Shown in pieces: positions 33,224-42,141 of a stretch of 64,000 nucleotides of DNA. The position numbers and the translations under genes were made by a program. Source of the DNA: Streptomyces sp. DH41. GTDB taxonomy: Bacteria > Actinomycetota > Actinomycetes > Streptomycetales > Streptomycetaceae. A model generated the notes under the pieces. The model saw nothing but the letters and a program-made list of their open reading frames with translations, was not told where the DNA came from and did no database searches. Location: the NCBI RefSeq assembly GCF_029813785.1, contig NZ_JARVKY010000031.1, positions 22,427 through 86,426 of the forward strand, read 5' to 3'. How positions within the stretch are numbered: position 1 is the first letter of the stretch; every line of letters starts with the position of its first letter.

Positions 33224-34108
33224 ATGCTGCGCATCGCCGTCCCCAACAAGGGTTCCCTGTCAGGCCCCGCGGGGGACATGCTGCATGAGGCCGGCTACCA
33301 GCAGCGCCGCGAGTCCAAGGAACTGCGCGTCGTCGACCCGACGAACGAAGTCGAGTTCTTCTACCTCCGCCCCCGGGACATCGCGATCTACGTCTCCTCC
33401 GGCAAGCTCGACATCGGCATCACCGGCCGGGACCTGCTGATCGACTCCGGCGCCGAAGCCGAGGAGATCCTCCCGCTCGGCTTCGCCCGCTCCACCTTCC
33501 GCTTCGCCGGCAAGCCGGGCACCGCGAACGGCATCGAGGACCTGGGGGGCCGGACCGTCGCCACCTCCTACGAGGGCATCGTCGCGGCGCACCTGGCCGA
33601 CCGGGGCGTCGACGCCTCCGTCGTCCACCTCGACGGCGCCGTCGAGACCGCCATCGAGCTCGGTGTCGCCGAGGTCATCGCGGACGTCGTCGAGACCGGG
33701 ACCTCCCTGCGCAACGCGGGCCTGGAGGTCTTCGGCGAGCCCATCATGAAGTCCGAGGCCATCGTGATCGTCCCCCAGACTTCGTCCGGGGGTGCCCCCA
33801 GCTCGGGCGCGGAGCCCGACGAGACGACCGAACCCAAGGTGCAGCAGTTCCTGCGCCGCCTCCAGGGCGTCCTGGTGGCCCGGACGTACGTGATGATGGA
33901 CTACGACTGCCGCGTGGAGCAGCTGGAGAAGGCCGTCGCGCTCACCCCCGGCCTGGAGTCCCCGACCGTCTCCCCGCTGCACAACGAGGGCTGGGTCGCC
34001 GTCCGCGCGATGGTCCCGGCCAAGGAGGCCCAGCGGATCATGGACGACCTGTACGAGATCGGTGCCCGGGCCATCCTGACCACGGCCATCCACGCCTGCC
34101 GCCTCTGA
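33224..34108 (+). CDS. hisG: ATP phosphoribosyltransferase with an in-frame low-complexity insertion
   Basis: 294 residues from ATG 33224. Long-form HisG: LRIAVPNKGSLSGPAGDML, DIGITGRDLL, EVIADVVETGTSLRNAGL (PRPP site), and the regulatory C-terminal domain ending ARAILTTAIHACRL. It catalyses the first, feedback-inhibited step of histidine synthesis. Residues about 183-202 (VPQTSSGGAPSSGAEPDE) replace a shorter linker in remembered Streptomyces HisG (about 282-286 residues). The DNA there is a G5/C5 palindromic repeat also found in the MITE. It lies between catalytic and regulatory domains and is probably tolerated. Confidence 0.95.
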   Translation: MLRIAVPNKGSLSGPAGDMLHEAGYQQRRESKELRVVDPTNEVEFFYLRPRDIAIYVSSGKLDIGITGRDLLIDSGAEAEEILPLGFARSTFRFAGKPGTANGIEDLGGRTVATSYEGIVAAHLADRGVDASVVHLDGAVETAIELGVAEVIADVVETGTSLRNAGLEVFGEPIMKSEAIVIVPQTSSGGAPSSGAEPDETTEPKVQQFLRRLQGVLVARTYVMMDYDCRVEQLEKAVALTPGLESPTVSPLHNEGWVAVRAMVPAKEAQRIMDDLYEIGARAILTTAIHACRL

Positions 34109-34154
34109 ACGGCCGTCCACGCCGCCGCCTCTGAGCACCACCCGGAGCAACGTC

Positions 34155-34622
34155 ATGCCCGACACCACGCCGGACCTGCCCGCCCTGCCCGTCACCTTCC
34201 GCCCGGGGCGCACCCGTGTGGTCCTGTCCGTCCTCGCAGTCGGCACATTCGTGACCATCTCGGCGGTCGGCATGCTGCTGGACGGCCTCGGCATGGGGGA
34301 GCGCCTCAGCTTCGCGCTGACGGCGCTCGTCCTCGCCGGGGTCCTGTTCCTGCTGGCCAGGCCCCGGGTCACCGCCGACGACGCGGGCGTCACCGTCGTC
34401 AACCTCACCACCAAGCGGCGCCTCGCCTGGGCCGAGATCCTCCGGGTCAACCTCCGGCAGGGCGACCCCTGGGCCTTCCTGGACCTCAGCGACGGCACCA
34501 GCCTGCCCGCGCTCGGCATCCAGCCGGGCATCGCACGGCAGCGCGCCATCCAGGACGCGCGCGCTCTGCGCGCCCTCGCCGAGGCCCGGTCCGGCGCCGC
34601 CCCCGAGGCGCCCCGCGGCTGA
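34155..34622 (+). CDS. Bacterial PH-domain membrane protein
   Basis: 155 residues from ATG 34155. Two hydrophobic helices near 23-43 and 49-67, followed by a beta-rich PH-like domain (RPRVTADDAGVTVVNLTTKR, RLAWAEILRVNL). The C terminus is a short charged helix. Function unknown. It follows hisG by 46 bp and is the last gene before a structured leader. Confidence 0.82.
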   Translation: MPDTTPDLPALPVTFRPGRTRVVLSVLAVGTFVTISAVGMLLDGLGMGERLSFALTALVLAGVLFLLARPRVTADDAGVTVVNLTTKRRLAWAEILRVNLRQGDPWAFLDLSDGTSLPALGIQPGIARQRAIQDARALRALAEARSGAAPEAPRG

Positions 34623-34663
34623 CGCGCGGACGGCGCCCCTGCCGCGGGCACCCTTTTCGTGAT

Positions 34664-34826
34664 TAATCTGGGAACGAGGACGCGGCCGTCGCGTCCTCGC
34701 CCCTGTCGCTCCGCCCGGTGCGCGGGGGTTCCCGCTACCCGAGGAGTGACTCCCTCCGGCGATGGACGGACCGTCCTGCAGTACCTGCGCCGCCCCCTGC
34801 TGTGACTCCCCACAGGCGGCGGCAAC
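34664..34826 (+). promoter_or_regulatory. Promoter and hairpin-rich leader upstream of the CNNM/CorC gene pair
   Basis: TAATCT (34664-34669) could be a -10. Just downstream is a perfect 10-bp hairpin CGAGGACGCG (34675-34684)/(34690-34699) with a 5-nt loop, then further short stems (GCGGG/CCCGC near 34722-34735, GGACGG/CCGTCC near 34763-34778). The ~150-nt leader precedes genes often linked to Mg2+ or other metal transport. It does not match the M-box, yybP-ykoY or other riboswitches I know. Confidence 0.5.
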
Positions 34827-36158
34827 ATGACCACCCCCCTGCTGCTTCTCGCGGCCGCGTTCCTGCTGATCCTCGCCAACGGCTTCTTCGTGGCGGCCGA
34901 GTTCGGCCTGGTGACCGTCGAACGACCGGACGCCGAGCAGGCCGCCGCCGACGGCGACCGACGCGCCCGCCGGGTCGTCGAGTCCCTCAAGGAACTGTCC
35001 TTCCAGCTCTCCGGCACCCAACTCGGCATCACCATCACCTCCCTCGTCGTCGGCATGCTCGCCGAACCGGCGCTCGCCCAGCTCCTGGACGGCCCCTTCA
35101 CGGCGATCGGCACCCCCCGGGGCGCCGTCCCCGGTGTCTCCGTCGTCGTGGGCATGCTGCTGGCCTCGGCGGTCCAGATGGTGATCGGCGAGCTGGTGCC
35201 CAAGAACTGGGCGGTGTCCAAGCCACTCCAGGTCGCGCGCTTCGTCGCGGGCCCGCAGCACGCCTTCGCCCGGCTCTTCCACCCGGTGATCGCCGCGCTG
35301 AACGCCGTGGCCAACCGCCTGGTGCGCGCTCTCGGCATCGAACCCACCGAAGAGCTGGCCTCCGCCCGCACCCCCGGCGAACTGGTCTCCCTGGCCCGGC
35401 ACTCCGCCCGGGCCGGCGCCCTGGAGCAGGACACCGCCGACCTCTTCGTACGGACCCTGTCCCTGGGTGAACTGACCGCGCAGCACGTCATGACCCCGCG
35501 CGTGAAGGTCAGCGCCCTGCATTCCTCGGCCACCGCCCAGGACGTCGTCAACCTGACCCGGGCCACCGGCCTGTCCCGCTTCCCCGTCTACCGGGAGAGG
35601 ATCGACGAGATCGTCGGCATGGTCCACCTCAAGGACGCCCTCGCGGTGCCCGCGCACGAACGGCTGCGCACCACCGCCGGCCGGATCGCCCGCCCCGCGC
35701 TGCTCGTCCCCGAAACGCTGCCCGTCAGGCCGCTGCTCACCCGCCTGCGCAGCGAGCAGCCCATCGCGGTCGTCGTCGACGAGTACGGCGGCACGGCAGG
35801 CGTCGTCACCCTGGAGGACATCGTCGAGGAGATCGTCGGCGAGGTCCGCGACGAGCACGACGGTCTTGACACCCCCGAACTGGCCCCCGCCCCGCCCGAG
35901 GAGGGCCGGCCCGCCTGGGACGTCGACGGCAGCTGCCGTGTCGACGCCCTGCGGCGCATCGGCCTGAAGGCGCCCGAGGGGCCGTACGAGACCGTGGCCG
36001 GACTCGTCGCCGACCTGCTGGGCCGTATCCCGGCCGTCGGCGACCGGGCGGAACTGCCCGGCTGGCGTCTCTCCGTCCGCCAGGTCGGCCACTACCGCGC
36101 CGAGCGCACACGACTGGTACGGACGGCGCCGGTCTCCGCGCTGGAGGCCGTCCGATGA
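34827..36158 (+). CDS. CNNM/CorC-family membrane protein with CBS pair and CorC domain
   Basis: 443 residues from ATG 34827. N-terminal DUF21/CNNM domain with about four helices (ILANGFFVAAEFGLVTVERP signature, VIGELVPKNWAVS). A CBS pair spans about 215-345 (HVMTPRVKVSALHSSATAQD, PIAVVVDEYGGTAGVVTLED), and the C-terminal CorC/HlyC domain about 360-430 (WDVDGSCRVDALRRIGL). Relatives export Mg2+ or Co2+. The ATGA overlap joins it to a second, shorter paralogue, so they likely act as a heteromer. Confidence 0.92.
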   Translation: MTTPLLLLAAAFLLILANGFFVAAEFGLVTVERPDAEQAAADGDRRARRVVESLKELSFQLSGTQLGITITSLVVGMLAEPALAQLLDGPFTAIGTPRGAVPGVSVVVGMLLASAVQMVIGELVPKNWAVSKPLQVARFVAGPQHAFARLFHPVIAALNAVANRLVRALGIEPTEELASARTPGELVSLARHSARAGALEQDTADLFVRTLSLGELTAQHVMTPRVKVSALHSSATAQDVVNLTRATGLSRFPVYRERIDEIVGMVHLKDALAVPAHERLRTTAGRIARPALLVPETLPVRPLLTRLRSEQPIAVVVDEYGGTAGVVTLEDIVEEIVGEVRDEHDGLDTPELAPAPPEEGRPAWDVDGSCRVDALRRIGLKAPEGPYETVAGLVADLLGRIPAVGDRAELPGWRLSVRQVGHYRAERTRLVRTAPVSALEAVR

Positions 36159-37192
36159 GCGTCCTGCAACTCCTCTTCGCCGCGCTGCTCGTACTCGCCA
36201 ACGGCTTCTTCGTCGGCGCCGAGTTCGCCCTCGTCTCGGTGCGCCGCAGCCAGATCGAACCGCTCGGCACCGCCCGCGCCCGACAGGTGCTGTACGGCCT
36301 GGAGCGGCTGCCGCAGATGATGGCCGCGGCCCAGTTCGGCATCACCGTCTGCTCCCTGACCCTCGGCGCGGTCGCCGAACCGACCGTCGCCCGTCTGCTG
36401 GAACCGGTCTTCGAGTGGATCCACCTGCCGCACGGCGTGATCCACCCGCTCGGCTATGTCATCGCGCTGGCCCTCGTGATCTTCTGCCACCTCGTCATCG
36501 GCGAGATGGTCCCGAAGAACCTCGCGATGGCCGCGCCCGAGAAGGCCGCGCTGTGGCTGAGCCCCGGCCTGGTCGCCTTCGCCCGCCTCTGCAAGCCGAT
36601 CACCGTCGCCCTCGGCGCCTGCGCCCAGGGCATCCTGCGGCTGTTCCACGTCGAGCCCAAGGACGAGGTCGAGGCCGTCTTCACCAGTGAGCAGCTCAAC
36701 CGGCTGGTGGAGGACGCCGGCCAGGCGGGCCTGCTCGACCCGGAGGAGCAGGAACGCCTGGAGGACGCCCTGGAACTGGGCTCCCGCCCGGTCACCGACG
36801 TGCTCCTCGGGCGCGAGTCCCTGATCACGGTCAGCCCTTCGGTCACGCCGGGCGAGATCGTCGCGCTGACCGCCCGCACCGGGTACTCGCGCTTCCCGGT
36901 CGCGGCGGGGAAGGGCGCCTTCATGGGCTATCTCCACGTCAAGGACGTCCTCGACCTGGAGGACTCCGACCGGGCCGTCCCGCAGCACCTCTGGCGCCCC
37001 ATGACGACCCTGCGTCCCGAACTCCCGCTCGACGACGCCCTCACCGTGATGCGCCGAGCGGCCACCCACCTGGCCCAGGTGACGGACGCGTCGGGAAAGG
37101 TCCTGGGCCTGGTCGCCCTGGAGGACGTACTGGAACTACTGGTCGGAGAGGTCAGAGACCCGGCCCACAGAGAGGTGACACTGGCGACATAG
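36155..37192 (+). CDS. Second CNNM-family membrane protein, lacking the CorC domain
   Basis: 345 residues from the ATG overlapping the upstream stop. Same DUF21 opening (VLANGFFVGAEFALVSVRRS) and VIGEMVPKNLAMA as its neighbour, and a CBS pair at about 205-335. It ends right after the CBS region and lacks the CorC/HlyC tail, so only one partner of the pair carries that domain. The last gene of the pair converges on the AAA gene with a 9-bp gap and no obvious terminator. Confidence 0.92.
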   Translation: MSVLQLLFAALLVLANGFFVGAEFALVSVRRSQIEPLGTARARQVLYGLERLPQMMAAAQFGITVCSLTLGAVAEPTVARLLEPVFEWIHLPHGVIHPLGYVIALALVIFCHLVIGEMVPKNLAMAAPEKAALWLSPGLVAFARLCKPITVALGACAQGILRLFHVEPKDEVEAVFTSEQLNRLVEDAGQAGLLDPEEQERLEDALELGSRPVTDVLLGRESLITVSPSVTPGEIVALTARTGYSRFPVAAGKGAFMGYLHVKDVLDLEDSDRAVPQHLWRPMTTLRPELPLDDALTVMRRAATHLAQVTDASGKVLGLVALEDVLELLVGEVRDPAHREVTLAT

Positions 37193-37201
37193 CGCGGTGT
37201 C

Positions 37202-39067
37202 TCACACCCCCGGAGAGGCCTGCGGCCCCCGCCCCGACAGCACCTCCCCGTACGCCTGCATCAGATCCGGCAACCGCAACGTCGCCAGGTCGTCCCGGGT
37301 CAGCACCCCGGGACACACGGACAGTCGCAGGTCCCGGTACGCGCAGCTCTTCTCGTACAGCGTTCGCAGGAACCGCCCGTTCCCCAACTCGTCGATCCAC
37401 CCCTGGTCGACCACGTGCCCGGCGATCGACCGCAGTTCGTCGAGTGCCTCCTCGTCCCACCCGTCCCCGTTCTCGGCGGCGAGGACCTCACCGATGGAGG
37501 TGAGTTCCAGCGGCCGGTACGACGGGAAGTCGACCCGGGTGGTGAAGCGGGAGGACAGCCCCGGGTTGGCGGTCAGGAGCCGGTCCATGCCCTCCGGGTA
37601 ACCGGCCAGGATCACCACCAGGTGGTCGCGGTTGTCCTCGGCCCGCTTCAGCAGCACCTGGAGGGCCTCGTCGCCGTACGCGTCGCCCTTGCCGTAACCG
37701 GAGTTGGACAGGGAGTACGCCTCGTCGACGAAGAGGACGCCGCCGAGCGCGGAGTCGATCAGTTCGTTGGCCTTCACGGCGGTCTGGCCCAGGTACTCGC
37801 CGACGAGGTCGGCCCGCTGCGCCTCCACGAGATGGTCGCCGCCGAGCAGGCCGAGGGCGTAGAAGACGCGGCCCAGGATGCGGGCCACGGTGGTCTTGCC
37901 GGTGCCGGAGGGACCGGAGAAGACGAAGTGACGCTTGGGTGGCTGGACCGGCAGGCCCTGGCCGGCCCGCAACCGCGCCATGTTCAGCTGCGCGGACAAG
38001 GCCTTGACCTGCCGTTTCACCGGCTCCAACCCCACCATGCGCTCCAGCTCGGCGAGTGCCTCCTCCAGTAACGCGGGGTCGGTGGGCCCGGCGGGCAGGG
38101 ACGGGTCGGGGCCGTCGGCCTTCTCACGCACCGACGGTCCGGTCAGCGAGGGCAGCGGGGCGGCCGGCGGGGGCTCGGGGACGGAGAGCTTGAGCCCGCG
38201 CTCCTCGGTGCCGAAGAGCGGGTCGAGTCCGTCGGCGCCGTCCAGGCCGTCCGGTCCCATACCGGCCTGTGCGAGCCCCGCGAGGTCGGCGTCGTCGGCG
38301 TAGCCGTCGCTCTCGGCGATCGCCGCCAGCCGGGCCGAGGTGTCCATGAAGGCGGGGTCGACGCGGTGCACGGCCCGGTACAGCGGCAGCGCCGCGGCGC
38401 TGCGGCCCGTGCCCTCGTGCGCCCTCGCCAGCCAGTACCGCAGTTCCTTGCGCTGCGGCTGCTCGCTGCGGCACCGCATGAGGGCCGCCGACAGCAGGGG
38501 CTCGGCCTGTCCGTACATCTCCAGGCGAACCCGGGCCATGCCGCTGAACAGTCCTGCCTCGATGCCCAGCAGGGGATCGCCGAGCAGCGGGTCGGTGTGC
38601 CGGACGAGCTGTTCCCAGTCCTTGACGAGGTAGGCGCGGCAGGCGTGCAGGAAACGGACCTGGGAGTCGGCGTCCACCGGCGGCAGTCCGGCCAGCGCCC
38701 GGTCCAGTTCCGGGACGTGGCGGCCGTCCAGCCAGTGGGAGGCGTGCGCCAGCAGCAGATCGCGCGGATGCTCCAGTACGGGCTGCACCCACCAGCCCAG
38801 CCAGTACCAGGAGTTGAGCGTGCGGCGATGCCGGGCGCGCTGCTCGCCGAAGCGCTCCCGGTGCCGGAACATCCTGAGCAGCGCGTTGGTGGTGTCGACG
38901 CGCAGCGCGTGCAGTCCCAGCCAGCCGTCGGCCATCGCGGGATCGACGCGTACCGCGGTCCGGAACTCCTCCTCCGCCTGCGGATAGGCCCCCATGGTGT
39001 AGGCGTCCACGCCGCGCAGCCAGGCGAGGTCGGCCGGGGCCTGCGGGCCCTGCGTGCCGAAGTCCAT
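37202..39067 (-). CDS. CbxX/EccA-like AAA+ ATPase with N-terminal TPR region
   Basis: 621 residues from ATG 39067. In-frame starts up to 39280 exist but add a low-quality Arg-rich extension, and the ribosome site is weak in either case. N-terminal helical repeats (about 10-330; GAYPQAEEEFRTAVRVDPAMADGWL) are TPR-like. The AAA domain follows: Walker A HFVFSGPSGTGKTTVA, Walker B GVLFVDEAYSL, sensor VVILAGYPEGMD and the Arg-finger region NPGLSSRF. Architecture matches EccA, the cytosolic ATPase of type VII secretion. No Esx genes are nearby. The 39068-39345 gap shows nothing else distinct. Confidence 0.87.
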   Translation of the reverse strand: MDFGTQGPQAPADLAWLRGVDAYTMGAYPQAEEEFRTAVRVDPAMADGWLGLHALRVDTTNALLRMFRHRERFGEQRARHRRTLNSWYWLGWWVQPVLEHPRDLLLAHASHWLDGRHVPELDRALAGLPPVDADSQVRFLHACRAYLVKDWEQLVRHTDPLLGDPLLGIEAGLFSGMARVRLEMYGQAEPLLSAALMRCRSEQPQRKELRYWLARAHEGTGRSAAALPLYRAVHRVDPAFMDTSARLAAIAESDGYADDADLAGLAQAGMGPDGLDGADGLDPLFGTEERGLKLSVPEPPPAAPLPSLTGPSVREKADGPDPSLPAGPTDPALLEEALAELERMVGLEPVKRQVKALSAQLNMARLRAGQGLPVQPPKRHFVFSGPSGTGKTTVARILGRVFYALGLLGGDHLVEAQRADLVGEYLGQTAVKANELIDSALGGVLFVDEAYSLSNSGYGKGDAYGDEALQVLLKRAEDNRDHLVVILAGYPEGMDRLLTANPGLSSRFTTRVDFPSYRPLELTSIGEVLAAENGDGWDEEALDELRSIAGHVVDQGWIDELGNGRFLRTLYEKSCAYRDLRLSVCPGVLTRDDLATLRLPDLMQAYGEVLSGRGPQASPGV

Positions 39068-39345
39068 CCCGTCCCCCACGTACCGTGCCCCCGTCGGTAT
39101 GCCGCCGAGCCGTCGCCCGTCGGCCGCCTCGGTCAACGGCTGTACCGCGGACCGGAGTTGCAAGGTGCGCGCGGCAACCGCCCGTAGGTCGCACCGAGGG
39201 CATCGTACCCGCGGCGGTCTTTCCTCCGAAGGGTGCCGGGACAGGCCGTCGCGCCAGGTGGGAGCGGACGGGGCGCGCACGGCACGGTGACCCAGGGTGA
39301 GCGGTTCACGCCACGGAGCAGCCGGAAAACGCCCTCAGGGCAGAA

Positions 39346-39383
39346 CGAAGCCCCCGATCACGGGGGAACAACCGGGGGCTTCG
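39346..39383. terminator. Strong hairpin, with an alternative inner hairpin, upstream of the AAA gene and downstream of the P-loop kinase gene
   Basis: CGAAGCCCCCG (39346-39356) pairs perfectly with 39373-39383 (11 bp). The left arm can instead pair locally, CCCCCG (39351-39356) with CGGGGG (39361-39366). It lies 115 bp after the minus-strand P-loop kinase stop, so it may end that transcript. The 39384-39497 stretch holds no gene or tRNA that I can recognise. Confidence 0.65.
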
Positions 39384-39497
39384 CGTCTGCCGGCGGCTTC
39401 GAACTGCCGCACATTCAGAACGTAAGACCTGTACGGCCCCCGGGTCAAGCGGAGTTGAGGCACTCCGGCCGACTGCCGGACAGCGATCTTCACGAGT

Positions 39498-40067
39498 TCA
39501 GCACATTGCGGAGGGTCCGTCACCCTGCGTGAGGAAGTGGGCCGGGGAGGCGGGTCCCGCGGGCCCCGGAAGTACCTCGTACCCCCCTTCTCTCTGCCGC
39601 ACCAGGAGGTGCGCGTAGGGGCGCGAGGGGTCGCCGGCGAAGTGCCGGCGCTCTGCCGGGATCCACCCGTCCCAGAACGCCCGCTGCTCCGCTCCGTCGC
39701 GCGCCCTTCCACGCGCCCACGCCTCCTCGCGTGGCAGCTCCATCCAGAGCAGCCGGGCCAGGTACGGACGCAGTGCCCCGCGCCCGGCGCCGACCCCCTC
39801 CACCAGGACCAGCGGGGCCGGCGGCAACGGGCGGGCCGCCGTGAACGACCGGGTCCGCCAGTCGTAGGGGGCGTAGTGCGCGGTGTCGCCGCGCCGCAGG
39901 GGCTCGATCACCTGGCTCAGCAGCCGCCCGGTCCAGTCGAACAGCTCGTCGTGACTGGCGATGTCGTCGAGGTGCAGCACCGGCGCGCCGCCCAGCTCGG
40001 CGGCGAGCAGCCCGGCGAACGTGGACTTCCCGGAGCCGGCGTACCCGTCGACACCGATCAGGCGCAC
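39498..40067 (-). CDS. Uridine kinase-like P-loop ATPase
   Basis: 189 residues from GTG 40067, with no clear Shine-Dalgarno. The N-terminal Walker A GVDGYAGSGKSTFAGLLA is followed by VLHLDDIASHDELFDW (lid and Asp residues) and VLVEGVGAGRGAL. These are the blocks of the uridine/cytidine kinase-like AAA_18 group. The phosphoryl acceptor is unknown. It is divergent from the peptidase gene, with 261 bp between. Confidence 0.78.
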   Translation of the reverse strand: MRLIGVDGYAGSGKSTFAGLLAAELGGAPVLHLDDIASHDELFDWTGRLLSQVIEPLRRGDTAHYAPYDWRTRSFTAARPLPPAPLVLVEGVGAGRGALRPYLARLLWMELPREEAWARGRARDGAEQRAFWDGWIPAERRHFAGDPSRPYAHLLVRQREGGYEVLPGPAGPASPAHFLTQGDGPSAMC

Positions 40068-40191
40068 GGGCCCGCAGGAGGGGGGAAGCCGGCGGAGCCG
40101 GGCTGCGAGGTCGTGGATGGCGGGTCCTGGGCGGCGCGAAGGGACGGACGGCGTTCGTCCCGCACTCTATCCGCGTCGCTCCACCCACCCT

Positions 40192-40227
40192 CCACGCCAC
40201 TGGTCGACACCAATGTTCGTGGCGTGG
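40192..40227. promoter_or_regulatory. Inverted repeat in the divergent region before the C39-like peptidase
   Basis: CCACGCCAC (40192-40200) and GTGGCGTGG (40219-40227) form a perfect 9-bp inverted repeat around TGGTCGACACCA, itself a 4-bp inverted repeat. CATAGT (40265-40270) downstream is a possible -10 for the peptidase gene. Candidate operator; the regulator is unknown. Confidence 0.5.
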
Positions 40228-40328
40228 CGTGCGCGGAAGTGCTGGCAGGAGCGGGCACCTGCGGCCATAGTTGGCGCACAACCGTGCAACGGACCCGCCC
40301 GACTCGGACACCTGGGGGTCTTCCGCCC

Positions 40329-41702
40329 ATGAGCAGAGCCGAACAGCCGTCCCGCAGAACCGTCCTGACCGCCGCCGTCGCGGCCGCCGTGGCGGGCAGC
40401 GCGATCCCGGCCACCGCAGACGCGACGCCCGGCGCGGTCGCCGGCCGCGCGGACCCCGGCCGAGCCCCCGCCGGACAGGTCGACTACCACGCCTGGACCA
40501 CGTTCCGCGACTGGCGGCGCGGCACCGCGCGGGGCGCCCGTCCCGTCGCGGGGGCCCGGCCCGGTGTCGTGATCGGCGCCCCGGCCGGCACCACCGAGTA
40601 CACCGACCCGCACACCGGCAAGGCCGCCACCTGGGAGTACGCGACCTGGACCTCACCCGTCCACCGGCTCGCCGTGCCCTCGACGGAGGTCATCGCCTCC
40701 TGGAACGCGCACACCCCGAGCGGCACCTGGCTCCAGGTCGAGCTCAAGGGCACCTACTCCGACGGCACGGACACCCCCTGGTACGTGATGGGCCGCTGGG
40801 CGGCGGGCGACCAGGACATCAAACGAACCTCGGTCGACGGCCAGAGCGACGGCAGGAGCAGCGTCTGGACGGACACGTTCGCCGTCGACGACGCCTCCAC
40901 CGGCCTGCGCCTGGCCTCCTACCGGCTCAGGCTCACCCTCCACCGCCGACCCGGCACGAGGGCGACACCCACCGTCTGGCGGCTCGGCGCGATGGGCTCC
41001 GACGTCCCCGACCGTTTCACCGTCCCGGCCTCCGCCCCCGGGCTCGCCCAGGAGCTGCGCGTCCCGCGCTACTCGCAGGAGATCCACAAGGGCCAGTACC
41101 CCGAGTACGACAACGGCGGCGAGGCCTGGTGCAGTCCGACCTCCTCGCAGATGATCATCGAGTACTGGGGCGGCCGGCTCACCGAGGAGCAGCTTGCCTG
41201 GGTCGACCCCTCCTACGCCGACCCGCAGGTGTGCCACGCCGCCCGGTACACGTACGACCACCAGTACTCCGGCTGCGGCAACTGGCCCTTCAACGCCGCC
41301 TACGCGGCCACCTTCGAGGGCCTCCAGGGCGTGGTCACCCGCCTCGGTTCCCTCACCGATCTGGAGACGCTGATCGCGGCCGGCATCCCGGTCATCACGT
41401 CCCAGTCCTTCCTGGAGGAGGAGCTGACCGGGGCCGGTTACGGCACCTCGGGCCACCTGATGACCGTGATCGGCTTCACCGCCGACGGCGACGTGATCGC
41501 CAACGACCCGGCCTCGGACGACAACGAGTCCGTGCGCCGCGTCTACAAGCGGCGCGAGTGGGAGAACATCTGGCTCCGTACGAAGCGCTACAACGCCAGT
41601 GGCAAGGTCGCCTCCGGCACCGGCGGTGTCTGCTACCTGTACTTCCCGGCCCGGCCCGGCCCGCGCCGGCGCAAGGCCCTCGCGGCGGTGGGCGTGCGCT
41701 GA
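40329..41702 (+). CDS. Tat-exported C39-like cysteine peptidase
   Basis: 457 residues from ATG 40329. Twin-arginine signal SRRTVLTAAVAAAVAGSA. A beta-rich region (about 50-240) precedes a C39-like papain-fold domain: catalytic Cys in GEAWCSPTSSQMIIEYWG, His in TSGHLMTVIGF, Asp in VIANDPASDD. CHAARYTYDHQYSGCGNW adds cysteines that may pair outside the cell. Proteins of this type are secreted peptidases or amidases of unknown substrate in actinobacteria. A strong hairpin follows. Confidence 0.85.
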   Translation: MSRAEQPSRRTVLTAAVAAAVAGSAIPATADATPGAVAGRADPGRAPAGQVDYHAWTTFRDWRRGTARGARPVAGARPGVVIGAPAGTTEYTDPHTGKAATWEYATWTSPVHRLAVPSTEVIASWNAHTPSGTWLQVELKGTYSDGTDTPWYVMGRWAAGDQDIKRTSVDGQSDGRSSVWTDTFAVDDASTGLRLASYRLRLTLHRRPGTRATPTVWRLGAMGSDVPDRFTVPASAPGLAQELRVPRYSQEIHKGQYPEYDNGGEAWCSPTSSQMIIEYWGGRLTEEQLAWVDPSYADPQVCHAARYTYDHQYSGCGNWPFNAAYAATFEGLQGVVTRLGSLTDLETLIAAGIPVITSQSFLEEELTGAGYGTSGHLMTVIGFTADGDVIANDPASDDNESVRRVYKRREWENIWLRTKRYNASGKVASGTGGVCYLYFPARPGPRRRKALAAVGVR

Positions 41703-41714
41703 CCGCACCGCGAC

Positions 41715-41754
41715 GACGGCCCCCGGCACCGCTCCAGCACCGCCGGGGGCCGTC
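41715..41754 (+). terminator. Hairpin terminator of the C39-like peptidase gene
   Basis: Perfect 13-bp stem GACGGCCCCCGGC (41715-41727) with its complement 41742-41754 and a 14-nt loop, 12 nt past the stop. Confidence 0.85.
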
Positions 41755-41900
41755 CGCTGTGGGCGCCCGGCCTGCTGTGACCAACGTCTCCGCCGCAAAA
41801 GCCGCTCACGGTGGCAAGGTGGACAGGGTTACCGCCGGGGGAGGCGGTGTGCCGGGGGGAGCCGGGGGAGTCCACCGAACGTCGAGATCAGTGAGAAGCC

Positions 41901-42041
41901 ATGAGCGCACACACCGCCACCGCCACCCGTGTCCGTACCGGCGGCCCCAAGGACGACGGCCCGAAGATCCTCGAGCACGTCATGGGCTGGACCCTTGTCG
42001 TGGTGATCGCGATGCTGGTGGTCCAGCTCGGTCTGCTGTGA
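41901..42041 (+). CDS. SCO1431-family small membrane protein
   Basis: 46 residues from ATG 41901 (GAGAAG 4 nt upstream). A hydrophilic N-terminal half ending in GGPKDDGPKILEHV precedes one C-terminal hydrophobic helix (MGWTLVVVIAMLVVQLGLL). Matches the remembered 46-residue SCO1431 family of Streptomyces in length and pattern. Function unknown. Likely a single-pass membrane peptide. Confidence 0.85.
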   Translation: MSAHTATATRVRTGGPKDDGPKILEHVMGWTLVVVIAMLVVQLGLL

Positions 42042-42141
42042 CCTGTGGGTCCGCTGTGACGTGACGCTTGTGTGACCTGCCCCACGACCCGACCTGCCAT
42101 ACTGCGGATGTCCCGCCCCCCGTAGGAGACCAGGGTCGAAA

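Noticed and set aside
34664..34826. M-box or yybP-ykoY riboswitch
   Set aside because: None of the conserved blocks of either class could be found.
39384..39440. tRNA-like fragment (CTTCGAACTGCCGC)
   Set aside because: No acceptor stem or anticodon arm could be folded on either strand.
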